Source: Pseudomonas orientalis (GTDB lineage Bacteria; Pseudomonadota; Gammaproteobacteria; Pseudomonadales; Pseudomonadaceae). From it: a DNA stretch of 64,000 nucleotides. The notes below the pieces were generated by a model. That model was not told the origin of the DNA. It ran no database searches and saw only the letters and a list, made by a program, of their open reading frames with translations. The first letter of the stretch is position 1. Each line of letters opens with the position of its first letter. Below, one piece after another: positions 56,488 to 64,000 of the stretch. The translations under genes and the position numbers were made by a program. Where the stretch lies: positions 1,920,501 to 1,984,500 of the forward strand of contig NZ_CP018049.1 in the NCBI RefSeq assembly GCF_002934065.1, in the 5' to 3' direction.

Positions 56488-58143
56488 ATGCGGCATGTCA
56501 TCGAACTGTTCCCCTCGGGCAAAACCTTTGAGGCTGGCGACGAGCTGTTGCTTGACGCCATGCTCGCCAGCGGCCTGGCCGTGCCGTTCTCCTGCCGCCG
56601 TGGCGCGTGCGGCTCGTGCAAAGTGGTGGTCACCCAGGGCGAGTACCAGGCCAAGCGCCTGGCCCCGGACGCGCCCGCGCCTTGTTACCCCCTGGCCACC
56701 AATGAAATGCTGTTGTGCCAGAGCCGTGCCTGCACCGACATGCGCCTGGAAATTCCCGGTTGGTCATTGGATACGCCCGCGCTGGTTTTTGGCGCACGCG
56801 TACTCAGCAAGCAGGCAGTCGCCCCCGACGTTATCGAGTTGGTGCTGTTGCCGGACGCACCTGTGGCGGTACGGGCAGGGCAGTACCTCAAGTTCCGCCT
56901 GGACCATGGCGATACGCGCAGTTTCTCGATTGCCAACCTGCCTGCCGAGGACGGCGGGCGGTTGGTTTTCCAGATTCGTCGGGTCAGCGGCGGGTACTTT
57001 TCCGAGGGCATTCTGGATGGCCTGGCCGTGGGTGACCGCCTGCAACTGGAGGGCCCGTTCGGTGCCTGTACCTGGCAGGACGATGCCGCCGACGCCGTGG
57101 TCCTGTTCGCCACGGGCACCGGTTATGCCGGTATCAAGCCGATCCTGTTGAGCGCGCTCAAGCATGATCTGGAAGTGACGTTGTATTGGGGCGGCGCAAA
57201 CTCTGCGGACTTTTATGACAGCGCTTTCCTGGATCAAGCAGCGCTCCAACATCCGCGGTTTCGCTGGCATCCAGTGCGCGCCTCCGAGGGCAGGGTGCAG
57301 GAGGTTGCAGTGAGTCATGGGCATCCCTGGGAGGTGGCGCAGGTTTATGCATGCGGGAACGGCACGATGCTCAGCCAGGTGCGGACCCAATGCCTGGAGG
57401 CGGGGCTGCCAAGCCATCGGTTTGTCGCGGAGGCGTTTGTCGCCAGCGGTCGGTCAAGCGTTGAGAAGGCGCCGCCGGCGTTCGACCCGATCTGGGAAAA
57501 AGTTGGCCCGCGTTATTCCCTGGACGGCATGCTGGCGGCGCGGGAGAAATCCATACGCGCCCTGGCAGCCATCGCCAGCCGCTTGAAAGTCGGCATGACC
57601 ACCGGCGAAGCGCTGGAAATGGCCGCCGAACACCTGCAGGCCATGGGCGCTTCGCACACCTGGCATCCCACCTACATCCGGTTTGGCGCCGACACGGTGC
57701 GCCCGCCCCGCGAAGCTATCGATCGTCAGCGCAGGCTGCGCGCCAGCGATATCGTGGTGGTCGACCTTGGCCCGGTGTGGGACGGCTACGAAGGCGACTA
57801 CGGCGACACGTTTGTCTTCGGCGACTCGCCCCTGCACCTGGCCTGCACCACCGCACTGCACCAGGTGTTCGATGAAACCCGGCAAGCCTGGCTGCGCGGC
57901 CTGACCGGACGCGAGCTTTACGACTTCGCCGAACAGAGCGCCGTGGCCAAGGGCTGGAGACTGGCACGCAATCTGGCGGGGCATCGCCTGGCGGATTTTC
58001 CCCATGCGCTGTTCGAGAGCAAACAATTGGCCGAGCTGGAAATCCCACCGAGTGAAATGGCCTGGGTGCTGGAGATCCAGCTGTGCCATCCCACTGAGCC
58101 GGTCGGTGGGTTTTTTGAGGACATGCTGATGTTGCAGGCGTAA
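56488..58143 (+). CDS. Ferredoxin / FNR-like reductase / M24 metallopeptidase fusion protein
   Basis: A 551-residue three-part protein in one uninterrupted frame. Residues 1-90 are a plant-type [2Fe-2S] ferredoxin (Cys36, Cys41, Cys44 in SCRRGACGSC; Cys77 in LLCQSR). Residues 97-325 are an FNR-like flavin/NAD domain (flavin motif TRSFSIAN, NAD motif ATGTGYAGIKP, C-terminal YACGNGTM). Residues 335-551 are a pita-bread M24 metallopeptidase domain with His393, Asp426, Asp437, His499, His506, Glu529 and Glu544 at the spacing seen in methionine aminopeptidase and aminopeptidase P. The first two parts alone equal a phenol/toluate-type reductase. No oxygenase gene is adjacent. The divergent MocR regulator suggests induction by an amine or amino acid. 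I do not know of a characterised protein with this architecture. Confidence 0.85.
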   Translation: MRHVIELFPSGKTFEAGDELLLDAMLASGLAVPFSCRRGACGSCKVVVTQGEYQAKRLAPDAPAPCYPLATNEMLLCQSRACTDMRLEIPGWSLDTPALVFGARVLSKQAVAPDVIELVLLPDAPVAVRAGQYLKFRLDHGDTRSFSIANLPAEDGGRLVFQIRRVSGGYFSEGILDGLAVGDRLQLEGPFGACTWQDDAADAVVLFATGTGYAGIKPILLSALKHDLEVTLYWGGANSADFYDSAFLDQAALQHPRFRWHPVRASEGRVQEVAVSHGHPWEVAQVYACGNGTMLSQVRTQCLEAGLPSHRFVAEAFVASGRSSVEKAPPAFDPIWEKVGPRYSLDGMLAAREKSIRALAAIASRLKVGMTTGEALEMAAEHLQAMGASHTWHPTYIRFGADTVRPPREAIDRQRRLRASDIVVVDLGPVWDGYEGDYGDTFVFGDSPLHLACTTALHQVFDETRQAWLRGLTGRELYDFAEQSAVAKGWRLARNLAGHRLADFPHALFESKQLAELEIPPSEMAWVLEIQLCHPTEPVGGFFEDMLMLQA

Positions 58144-58144
58144 A

Positions 58145-58167
58145 GAGCCCGCCGTTGCGGCGGGCTC
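58145..58167. terminator. Bidirectional terminator hairpin
   Basis: GAGCCCGCC / GGCGGGCTC with a GTTGC loop between the convergent fusion-protein and M20 peptidase genes. No long T-run on either side. Confidence 0.55.
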
Positions 58168-58176
58168 GAGAATGGA

Positions 58177-59916
58177 TCAGAGCTTGGGCAGTTGGCCGAC
58201 GCGTCCCATCATTTCAGTCACAATCTGCAGGTCCAGCAGGAACTGCCCGACAGTCTTGAACTCACCGTCAGTGTGGCCGGTGTACTTCTCTTCCGGACGG
58301 GCCAGGCCGAATTGCACGCCGTTGGGCAGGTCGTGCACGGACGTGGCGCCGGCGGATGTGCCGAACTTGTGCTGCATGCCCAGGTTTTCCGTGGCCACCG
58401 CCAGCAGGGCTTTTACCCACTCACCTTCGGGATTGCGGTACATCGGCTTGTCCAGCGAACAGGTGAAGTTGACGTTGACCTTGGCTTGCGTGTTCCAGGC
58501 GTTCAGTTTCTGCTCGATCTGTGCCTTGAGTGCCTCCGGGGTTTTACCCTTTGGCGCACGCAGGTTGACTGCCAGCCTGAAGGCTTTGTCATCCAGGCCG
58601 ACAAAGGTCGGCGAGGTGGTCAGCGGCCCCATGAAGTCATCGGCATAGCCCACGCCCAATTTGCCGCCCAGGTAATCCAGGCCCCAGTTGTCCGCCGCAT
58701 ACCGCGCAGCATCCGTGATGTGGTTGTGCTTGAGGGCGATCTTGCCATCGACGCTGTGGATCAATTCCAGCATACGTGCCACCGGGTTGACGCCGGTTTC
58801 GGGTTCCGAAGAATGGGCCGACACGCCGGTGACGGTCAGTTTGACGTTCTTGCCGTCAACCTGGGCGCTCACCTGGAAGTTGCCGCCATTGCGCTTGGCA
58901 TAGTCATTACCGGCCTGCTGCAGGCTGGCCGCCAGTTCAGCCGGGTTATCGCTGGCCAGCGTGGCGACCGAGACCGACGGAATCTGGTTGGTGGCCTTAC
59001 CGCCGGTCATAGCGATAATTTCCGCGCCGTTGCCTTCACCCTTGCGCACCGGGAACGTGGCCATGACCGTGCCCGAACCTTTTTCTGCAATCACCACCGG
59101 GTAACCGCCATCCAGCGCCAGGTTGTAGTTCGGTACGGGATTGCGTTCGAAATAGTAGGGAATGGCGTCACCGGAGGTTTCTTCGGTGGTGTCCACCAGC
59201 AGCTTGAACGTGCGCGCCAGCGGCAGCTTTTCTTCCTTGATCACCTTCATGGCGTACATCGCCACGACGATGGCGTTCTTGTCATCCTCGGTGCCGCGAC
59301 CATACATGCGGTCGCCAATCAGCGTGACCTTGAACGGGTCCAGCCTGGTGCCATCCTTCAGTACCCAGTTTTCCGGCGTCACCGGGACCACATCGGCGTG
59401 GGCATGCACGCCCACCACTTCTTCACCGCTGCCTTCCAGGGAAATTTCATACACGCGGTTATCGACGTTACGGAAGTTCAGGTTGAAAGACTTGGCCAGG
59501 GCCTGGATCCTGTCGGCGATCTTGAGGAATTCCGGGTTTTTGTACTGCGGCAGGCCGTCTACGTTGAACGTCGGAATTTCCACCAGTTCGCGCAAGGTTT
59601 CCAGGGCCGCCTTGCCGTACTTGACCCGTGTGTAAATGCCAAGCAGGCGATTGATCTCGTTCTGCTGCTCGGCGCTCAGGGTTTTGTCATTGAGAAAGGC
59701 GCTGATGGCCGGGGCGACGTCACCGGACTTGCCCAGGTCGCCTTTGGCCAGGGTGCCGAGGAAACCGCGGAAATCGCTGACGGATGCGCCGCCGAAGCTT
59801 TTCACAATCGCGGTGTTTTGTTCAGCAGTGATGTTGGCGAGCGCAGGTGTGGCGACGGCCGCAAGGCTGGCGGCGAACAGTGTGGCAGCCGCGAGTTTTT
59901 TCAATTGAAAGTGCAT
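58177..59916 (-). CDS. Secreted M20 family dipeptidase
   Basis: A 579-residue zinc peptidase. A signal peptide (LKKLAAATLFAASLAAVATPALA) and a helical propeptide-like segment (about 30-110) precede the M20 catalytic domain: metal ligands in VVGVHAHADVVP, RGTEDDKNA, the catalytic Glu pair in DTTEETSGD and an aspartate in NLALDGGYP. The lid/dimerisation domain contains VTGVSAHSSEPETGVNP, and the last ligand is in KYTGHTDGE. PepV-like dipeptidases of this type act on dipeptides or amino-acid derivatives; the export signal indicates periplasmic use. The start at 59916 is chosen with AAGGGA 13 bases upstream; 59928 is possible. Confidence 0.9.
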   Translation of the reverse strand: MHFQLKKLAAATLFAASLAAVATPALANITAEQNTAIVKSFGGASVSDFRGFLGTLAKGDLGKSGDVAPAISAFLNDKTLSAEQQNEINRLLGIYTRVKYGKAALETLRELVEIPTFNVDGLPQYKNPEFLKIADRIQALAKSFNLNFRNVDNRVYEISLEGSGEEVVGVHAHADVVPVTPENWVLKDGTRLDPFKVTLIGDRMYGRGTEDDKNAIVVAMYAMKVIKEEKLPLARTFKLLVDTTEETSGDAIPYYFERNPVPNYNLALDGGYPVVIAEKGSGTVMATFPVRKGEGNGAEIIAMTGGKATNQIPSVSVATLASDNPAELAASLQQAGNDYAKRNGGNFQVSAQVDGKNVKLTVTGVSAHSSEPETGVNPVARMLELIHSVDGKIALKHNHITDAARYAADNWGLDYLGGKLGVGYADDFMGPLTTSPTFVGLDDKAFRLAVNLRAPKGKTPEALKAQIEQKLNAWNTQAKVNVNFTCSLDKPMYRNPEGEWVKALLAVATENLGMQHKFGTSAGATSVHDLPNGVQFGLARPEEKYTGHTDGEFKTVGQFLLDLQIVTEMMGRVGQLPKL

Positions 59917-60011
59917 GGTTGAAGGCATTCCCTTGCAGGTAGTGAGTAGGGTGTTTCTGACGGATAAGTCAGAAACATTTCCACACACTAGCATTACTCA
60001 GGTGCTGGAGG

Positions 60012-61229
60012 TCAATGCTGGCCAGGGTGCGGCGCGGGGAACTCATCAGTCGCGTTCAAGGCTCTGGCATAGGGTCCGTCCCACAATTGTTCATGCAATT
60101 GCCCGACGCGTTTGGCCATCGCTTCACTGCGCATCACCACTTCAAGATTGCGCGAATTGTCCAGGTAACCGCCCAACCAGTTGCTGGTGCCGACCCACGC
60201 CACCTGCCCGTCGATCTCCATCGTCTTGCTGTGGATCACCCGCGCATAGGGGATAAATCCTTGCCTGGCCTCGGGCAGGGTGACGATCTTGATCTGTACG
60301 TTGGGCAGCACCGCCAGGCTCTTGAGGTAGGGCAGTTCCAGCGGGTCGGTGTTCCAGTTGGACACCATCAACTTGATCGACACCCCACGCGCAGCGGCGG
60401 CGCGCACGGCGTTGTCGATTACCGCGTAGTACGGGCGGGTCCGATCCGGGCCGTAGGACAGCGGCGCATAGTCAAGCAACTGCACGCGCACCTCTTTCTT
60501 CGCTTCGCCCAGCAGGCGCGGCAGTTCCTGCTGTGAATCGCCCACGCCGGGCGGGTTGTAGCGTTGCGGGCTGGCCACCAGATAGTTGCCGGTGCGCGCA
60601 GGCGCCTGGCCGGCGGTGGGCAGTGGCACCGGTCGGTTGTCGCTGAGGGCCTGCTGGGCTTGCCAGTCCTGGTCGAAGATCGCCTGGACCTGACCGACCA
60701 CGCTTGCGTCGCTGATGCGTAGCCCGGTTTCGTGGATATGTTCCAGGGAGCGCCAGTCGAAATTCTGGCTGCCGATAAACGCCTGGCTGACGTCCACCAC
60801 CATGTATTTGGCGTGGATGATCCCGCCGCTCAATTGTCCGAAGGGCAGCACTCGGAAGGTCAGGTTGGGAATGGCGCGCAAGCGTTCGAGGGTGGCCGCA
60901 TCGGATAACTTGATGCCTTTTTCTTCGAGCAGGAAACGAATTTTCACCCCGCGTTTACCGGCGGCTTCCAGGTGTTCGATGACCTTGTCCATCACTGAGC
61001 CGGGATGGTCGGCTGCGTAGAACTGGCCGATATCGATGCGGTTTTTTGCGCCGTCGAACAGCTCGATCCACACCGGGCCCGGCTGGCGCAGATCGGCAGT
61101 GCCCAGTGTGGTGTCCACCGGCACGGTGTGCACCAGTTCAAACCCTGCAATTGAAAAGTCCGCCAGGGCCAGCGGACTGAGGAGCAAACCGGCGAGGCCT
61201 GCGACACGCAACTTTATCGAAAGGGACAT
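60012..61229 (-). CDS. Periplasmic phospholipase D family protein
   Basis: A 405-residue protein with a signal peptide (RVAGLAGLLLSPLALA, cleavage before DFSIAG) and two HKD motifs: His139/Lys141/Asp146 in HAKYMVVD and His333/Lys335/Asp340 in HSKTMEID. Each is followed by the GSQNFDWRS or GTSNWLGG segment of the superfamily. The catalytic unit is complete, so it is a plausible phosphodiesterase or phospholipase; with the duplicated motifs it would act as a monomer. The start at 61229 gives the signal peptide and has the weak TGAGACAC in front; the longer frame is not used. It lies downstream of an ExbB homologue and a TonB receptor on the same strand. Confidence 0.9.
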   Translation of the reverse strand: MSLSIKLRVAGLAGLLLSPLALADFSIAGFELVHTVPVDTTLGTADLRQPGPVWIELFDGAKNRIDIGQFYAADHPGSVMDKVIEHLEAAGKRGVKIRFLLEEKGIKLSDAATLERLRAIPNLTFRVLPFGQLSGGIIHAKYMVVDVSQAFIGSQNFDWRSLEHIHETGLRISDASVVGQVQAIFDQDWQAQQALSDNRPVPLPTAGQAPARTGNYLVASPQRYNPPGVGDSQQELPRLLGEAKKEVRVQLLDYAPLSYGPDRTRPYYAVIDNAVRAAAARGVSIKLMVSNWNTDPLELPYLKSLAVLPNVQIKIVTLPEARQGFIPYARVIHSKTMEIDGQVAWVGTSNWLGGYLDNSRNLEVVMRSEAMAKRVGQLHEQLWDGPYARALNATDEFPAPHPGQH

Positions 61230-61284
61230 AAGTGTCTCATCGCGCAAAAAGAACAGGCGGGCCATGACGCGCCCGCGGTGCAGG

Positions 61285-61932
61285 TCAGGCCGTGCGGCTG
61301 TGCAGTGGCGTGGGCACGCGGTGCGGCACTTCATCGTGGGCGCGGGCCCCGCTGGAGGCGCGGATCAGCAGGATCTTCAACTGGTCGTTGATGCGCTCCA
61401 GGCTGTCCTGGAAAAAGTTATGGAACACCACGCAGAACAGTGCGATGGCGATCCCCAGCCCGGTGGCGAACAAGGCTGTGCCGATACCCCCGGAAATCTG
61501 CCCTGGGTCCGACACACCCGCTGTGGCCAATGCCTTGAAGGTGTCGATGATGCCCAGAATGGTCCCCAGTAGGCCAAGCAGCGGGGCCGCCGTGGTGATG
61601 GTCTCGATGATCCACAGGCTGCGGGCCAGCGGGGCGCGGGTCTTGAGGTACTGGGTGTCGATTTCGTCGTCGAGGTCCTTGCGTGAGCAGTGGGAGGTCT
61701 TTTGCGCCAACACCGGCAGAATCATGTTCAGTGGCAGGCTGTCGCGACGGGTCAGGTGGTCCGGCAGGTCGCGTTCGCTGTGCACGGTGGCGCCCAGGGC
61801 GTCGATCAAGGCGCGGGCCTGGCGCCGGACATAAGCGAAGTAGATGCCGCGTTCGATGGCGATGAAGATGGCGATGGCCATCGCGGCATACATCACATAG
61901 AAGGTGACGTCGTGGAGCAGGTTCATATCCAT
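61285..61932 (-). CDS. MotA/TolQ/ExbB proton channel family protein
   Basis: A 215-residue inner-membrane protein with three hydrophobic helices (about 9-30, 105-127 and 146-170). The family motif is in TAAPLLGLLGTILGIIDTFK and GGIGTALFATGLGIAIALF. With a partner ExbD it would energise a TonB protein by proton flow. No exbD or tonB gene is in view, but its upstream neighbour is a TonB receptor, 24 bases away, so it probably belongs to a dedicated energy-coupling set. AAGAGGAAC precedes the ATG. Confidence 0.9.
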   Translation of the reverse strand: MDMNLLHDVTFYVMYAAMAIAIFIAIERGIYFAYVRRQARALIDALGATVHSERDLPDHLTRRDSLPLNMILPVLAQKTSHCSRKDLDDEIDTQYLKTRAPLARSLWIIETITTAAPLLGLLGTILGIIDTFKALATAGVSDPGQISGGIGTALFATGLGIAIALFCVVFHNFFQDSLERINDQLKILLIRASSGARAHDEVPHRVPTPLHSRTA

Positions 61933-61956
61933 GATGGTGTTCCTCTTGGGTCAGTC

Positions 61957-64000
61957 TTAGAAATTCGCTTCCAGCGAAACTGTGACGGTGCGGTCCAGGC
62001 CGACGATGTACGCCGGGTCGCCATCGCGAAAACCGCTGTAGCTGGCGGCGTTGGTCTTGGTGGTGTACACGCCGTCCAGGTATTTCTTGTCGAACAGGTT
62101 GTCGACGTTCAGGCGCAGGGTGGCGTCCTTCACGACCTTTTTGTCGACCGGCAGGTAGATACCCGCGCCGAGGTTGAACACGGTGCGCGCGGAAATGGCT
62201 TCGTCGTTGGTCAGGTCGCCGTAGAGCTTGCTGGTGTACTTGCCGCCGAAGGTGCCGTAGAAGCGCCCGTCGTCGTAACCGATGTTGGCCGCCAGCATGT
62301 TCTTCGGCACGTTGGCGAACTGTTTGCCGCTGGTGGGCAACGCGATGGCCTGGCCTGCGTTGTAGACGGTCATGTCGTCCTGCTGCTCGGCCTTGGTGTA
62401 GGTGTAGGAGGTGTAGTAGTTGAAGTGGTGGGGCAGCAGGCCGCTCCACTCCAATTCCAGGCCTTTGTTGGTGACGGCGCCGACGTTGATATCGGCGGAG
62501 TCGCCATTGATGTCCTTGGAGGAGACCTGGCGATTCTTGAAGTCCATGTAGAACAGAGTTGCGGCCAGGGTCATGTCGTCGCCGCTGTAGCGCCAGCCCA
62601 GCTCGTGGTTCCAGCTGGTTTCCGGCTCGAGGTCGATGGAACCGGCGCCTTTGTCATAGAGCGCGTAGTTCTGCGGTACACGCATATTGCGCGACAGGCT
62701 GTAGAACAACTGGTCACGCTCGTCCAACTGGTATTTCAGGCCGGCGTTAGGCAGCAGTTTGTTGTAGGTCTGGTTACGCTTTTCCGGCTGTTCGCTGAGA
62801 CTGCCGTGGTTGGTGCCGTCACGCTCGACGTTCATGTAGGCCAGGCCGGCGATAAAGGTCCAGTCCGGGTTGATGTACCAGGTGTCCTGGGCCCAGACTT
62901 TTTGCGCCGGGGTGACCGTGAAGCGGTCGCGGCCCTGGACCTGGTTGCCGTTGGCGTCGACGACGGCGCTGTTGGAATCCGGCCAGGTGTCGACCGGCTT
63001 GCCATTGCTCTTGAGGGGGATGAACGGTTGGGTCTGGCTCTGGCGTGCGCGCTCGTACCAGTAACCCAATTGCAGGCTGTGGTCGCCCAGGTCCCAGGTC
63101 AGTTTGGTGGTGATGCCCGGACGCCAGGTCTGGGTGCGCGAAGGGCGGTAGTACACGCCGCTGTTCGGAGTGCCGTCGGCGTTGTACTGGGCGGCGGTTG
63201 GCAGATTGCCAAGGTCGAATACGCCGCCCTGGTTCGAACCACGGTTGAGCGCATAACTCGATGAGCCGACGCCGCTGCCATTGCCCCAGAAGTAATACGG
63301 GATCACCGACAGGGCCAGGTTGTCGGCCAGTTTGAACTGGGTGTTGAGCACGGCGGTGAAGGTCTGGAACGGGTTCTGCGCCAGGGCGTAGTAGCTGTTG
63401 TACTTGCCGTTGCCGCCCACCGTCGGTGTGGCCGGGTAGGGATCGTATTTGCGGCCGTTTTGCTGGAACTGCGCCTTGGTCAACTGGCTGTAGCTGTTGT
63501 TGTCCTGCTCGTGGTACTTGAGGATCAGGTTGGCGGTGTTGCCGTTGCCGGCGTCGAAGAAGCTGTTCCATTCCACCTTGTCCGCGCGCACGGCGCCCGA
63601 ACCACGCCACATATCACCCTCGGTATGGGACGCCGACAGCCAGTTGCTCAGGCCGTTGACTTCGCCGGTGTTGAGGCGGGCGAAGGTCTTGCGCGTGGCG
63701 TTGCTGCCGACGATCTGTTTGACGAAGGCGCCGGTCTCTTTGGTCGGGCGAATCGTCACGATGCCGATGTTGCCGCCACTGGAACCGATGTGCGGGCCGT
63801 CGGACTCCGAGGCGCCCTGGGTGACGAAGATCTGGTCGAGGTTTTCCGGGTCGCCCAGCAGGTTGGAATACAGCGCATAGTTGCCCGAATCGTTGATCGG
63901 CATGCCGTCCACCGACATGCCCACCTGGTCGGAGTTCATGCCGCGCATGGTGAAGCGAAAGCCCGACAGGCCGGTGTTGTCCTCGCTGGAAATGTTCAGG
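61957..64000 (-). CDS. TonB-dependent receptor, 5' end beyond the window
   Basis: At least 680 residues; the frame is open to the right edge (…LNISSEDNTGLSGFRFTMRG), so the signal peptide and first part of the plug are missing. The visible plug contains the motifs GMNSDQVGMSVDGMPINDSG and GASESDGPHIGSSGGNIGIV, and the barrel ends in the terminal Phe of VSLEANF. The C-terminal VDNLFDKKYLDG is the TonB-receptor signature. Unusual residues (YALYSNLLGDPENLDQIFVT) place it in a family often paired with ExbB and periplasmic phosphatases or phosphodiesterases. The ligand is unknown; the phospholipase-D-like neighbour would fit a phosphorus-containing or lipid-linked ligand (inference). Confidence 0.9.
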   Translation of the reverse strand, partial: LNISSEDNTGLSGFRFTMRGMNSDQVGMSVDGMPINDSGNYALYSNLLGDPENLDQIFVTQGASESDGPHIGSSGGNIGIVTIRPTKETGAFVKQIVGSNATRKTFARLNTGEVNGLSNWLSASHTEGDMWRGSGAVRADKVEWNSFFDAGNGNTANLILKYHEQDNNSYSQLTKAQFQQNGRKYDPYPATPTVGGNGKYNSYYALAQNPFQTFTAVLNTQFKLADNLALSVIPYYFWGNGSGVGSSSYALNRGSNQGGVFDLGNLPTAAQYNADGTPNSGVYYRPSRTQTWRPGITTKLTWDLGDHSLQLGYWYERARQSQTQPFIPLKSNGKPVDTWPDSNSAVVDANGNQVQGRDRFTVTPAQKVWAQDTWYINPDWTFIAGLAYMNVERDGTNHGSLSEQPEKRNQTYNKLLPNAGLKYQLDERDQLFYSLSRNMRVPQNYALYDKGAGSIDLEPETSWNHELGWRYSGDDMTLAATLFYMDFKNRQVSSKDINGDSADINVGAVTNKGLELEWSGLLPHHFNYYTSYTYTKAEQQDDMTVYNAGQAIALPTSGKQFANVPKNMLAANIGYDDGRFYGTFGGKYTSKLYGDLTNDEAISARTVFNLGAGIYLPVDKKVVKDATLRLNVDNLFDKKYLDGVYTTKTNAASYSGFRDGDPAYIVGLDRTVTVSLEANF

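Overview
The window is chromosomal DNA of a fluorescent-group Pseudomonas. The evidence is the gltA / sdhCDAB-sucAB-lpd-sucCD arrangement, fabA-fabB, the GC-rich codon usage, and dense copies of the GTGGGAGGGGGCTTGCCCCC-type REP palindromes found in P. fluorescens relatives. This assignment is inference from content; no database was searched. There is no plasmid, prophage, insertion sequence or CRISPR array in view. Nearly everything is ordinary core genome, with a few accessory or unusual loci set into it.

Layout: 1-3.5 kb, a betaine-type periplasmic binding protein and the acetate permease pair (DUF485 protein + ActP). 3.7-16.7 kb, the TCA-cycle block: gltA on the minus strand, diverging from sdhCDAB-sucA-sucB-lpd-sucC-sucD, with recognisable sigma70 promoters for both directions. 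17-24.8 kb, BrnQ, a 1245-residue toxin-like protein on the minus strand, a DUF599 membrane protein, a small lipoprotein and a pair of overlapping hotdog thioesterases. 24.9-29.5 kb, htpG, a dienelactone hydrolase, an OsmC protein and a secreted amidohydrolase. 30-32 kb, fabA-fabB. 32-37 kb, a hybrid histidine kinase, a periplasmic binding protein and a TonB-dependent receptor in one minus-strand unit. 37-43.4 kb, gpsA, DUF4389, sixA, a thioesterase, two alpha/beta hydrolases, a DUF4892 protein and an AI-2E-family exporter. 43.4-46.1 kb, an OmpR/EnvZ-type two-component pair and pyrF. 46.6-54 kb, an oxidoreductase, an SDR, a MocR-type regulator, a chemoreceptor, a hydrolase and an unknown membrane-anchored protein. 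54.4-54.8 kb, a duplicated tRNA-Glu/tRNA-Gly pair. 54.9-58.1 kb, a second MocR regulator divergent from a ferredoxin-reductase/M24-peptidase fusion. 58.2-64 kb, an M20 dipeptidase, a phospholipase-D-family protein, an ExbB homologue and a TonB receptor that runs off the right edge.

The most interesting items are two. First, the large toxin-like protein (18584-22321) has an internally duplicated dermonecrotic-toxin-type body. Its C-terminal domain carries Thr1106, Cys1112 and His1133 in the spacing and context of the CheD / BLF1 / CNF1 glutamine deamidases. Second, the 551-residue protein at 56488-58143 joins a plant-type [2Fe-2S] ferredoxin, an FNR-like flavin/NAD domain and an M24 'pita-bread' metallopeptidase that keeps all the expected metal ligands, next to a divergent MocR/PdxR regulator. 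Secondary items are the TonB receptor / binding protein / hybrid kinase trio, an 18-codon leader ORF translationally coupled to the DUF4892 gene, and a roughly 0.3-kb dispersed repeat present twice in opposite orientation.
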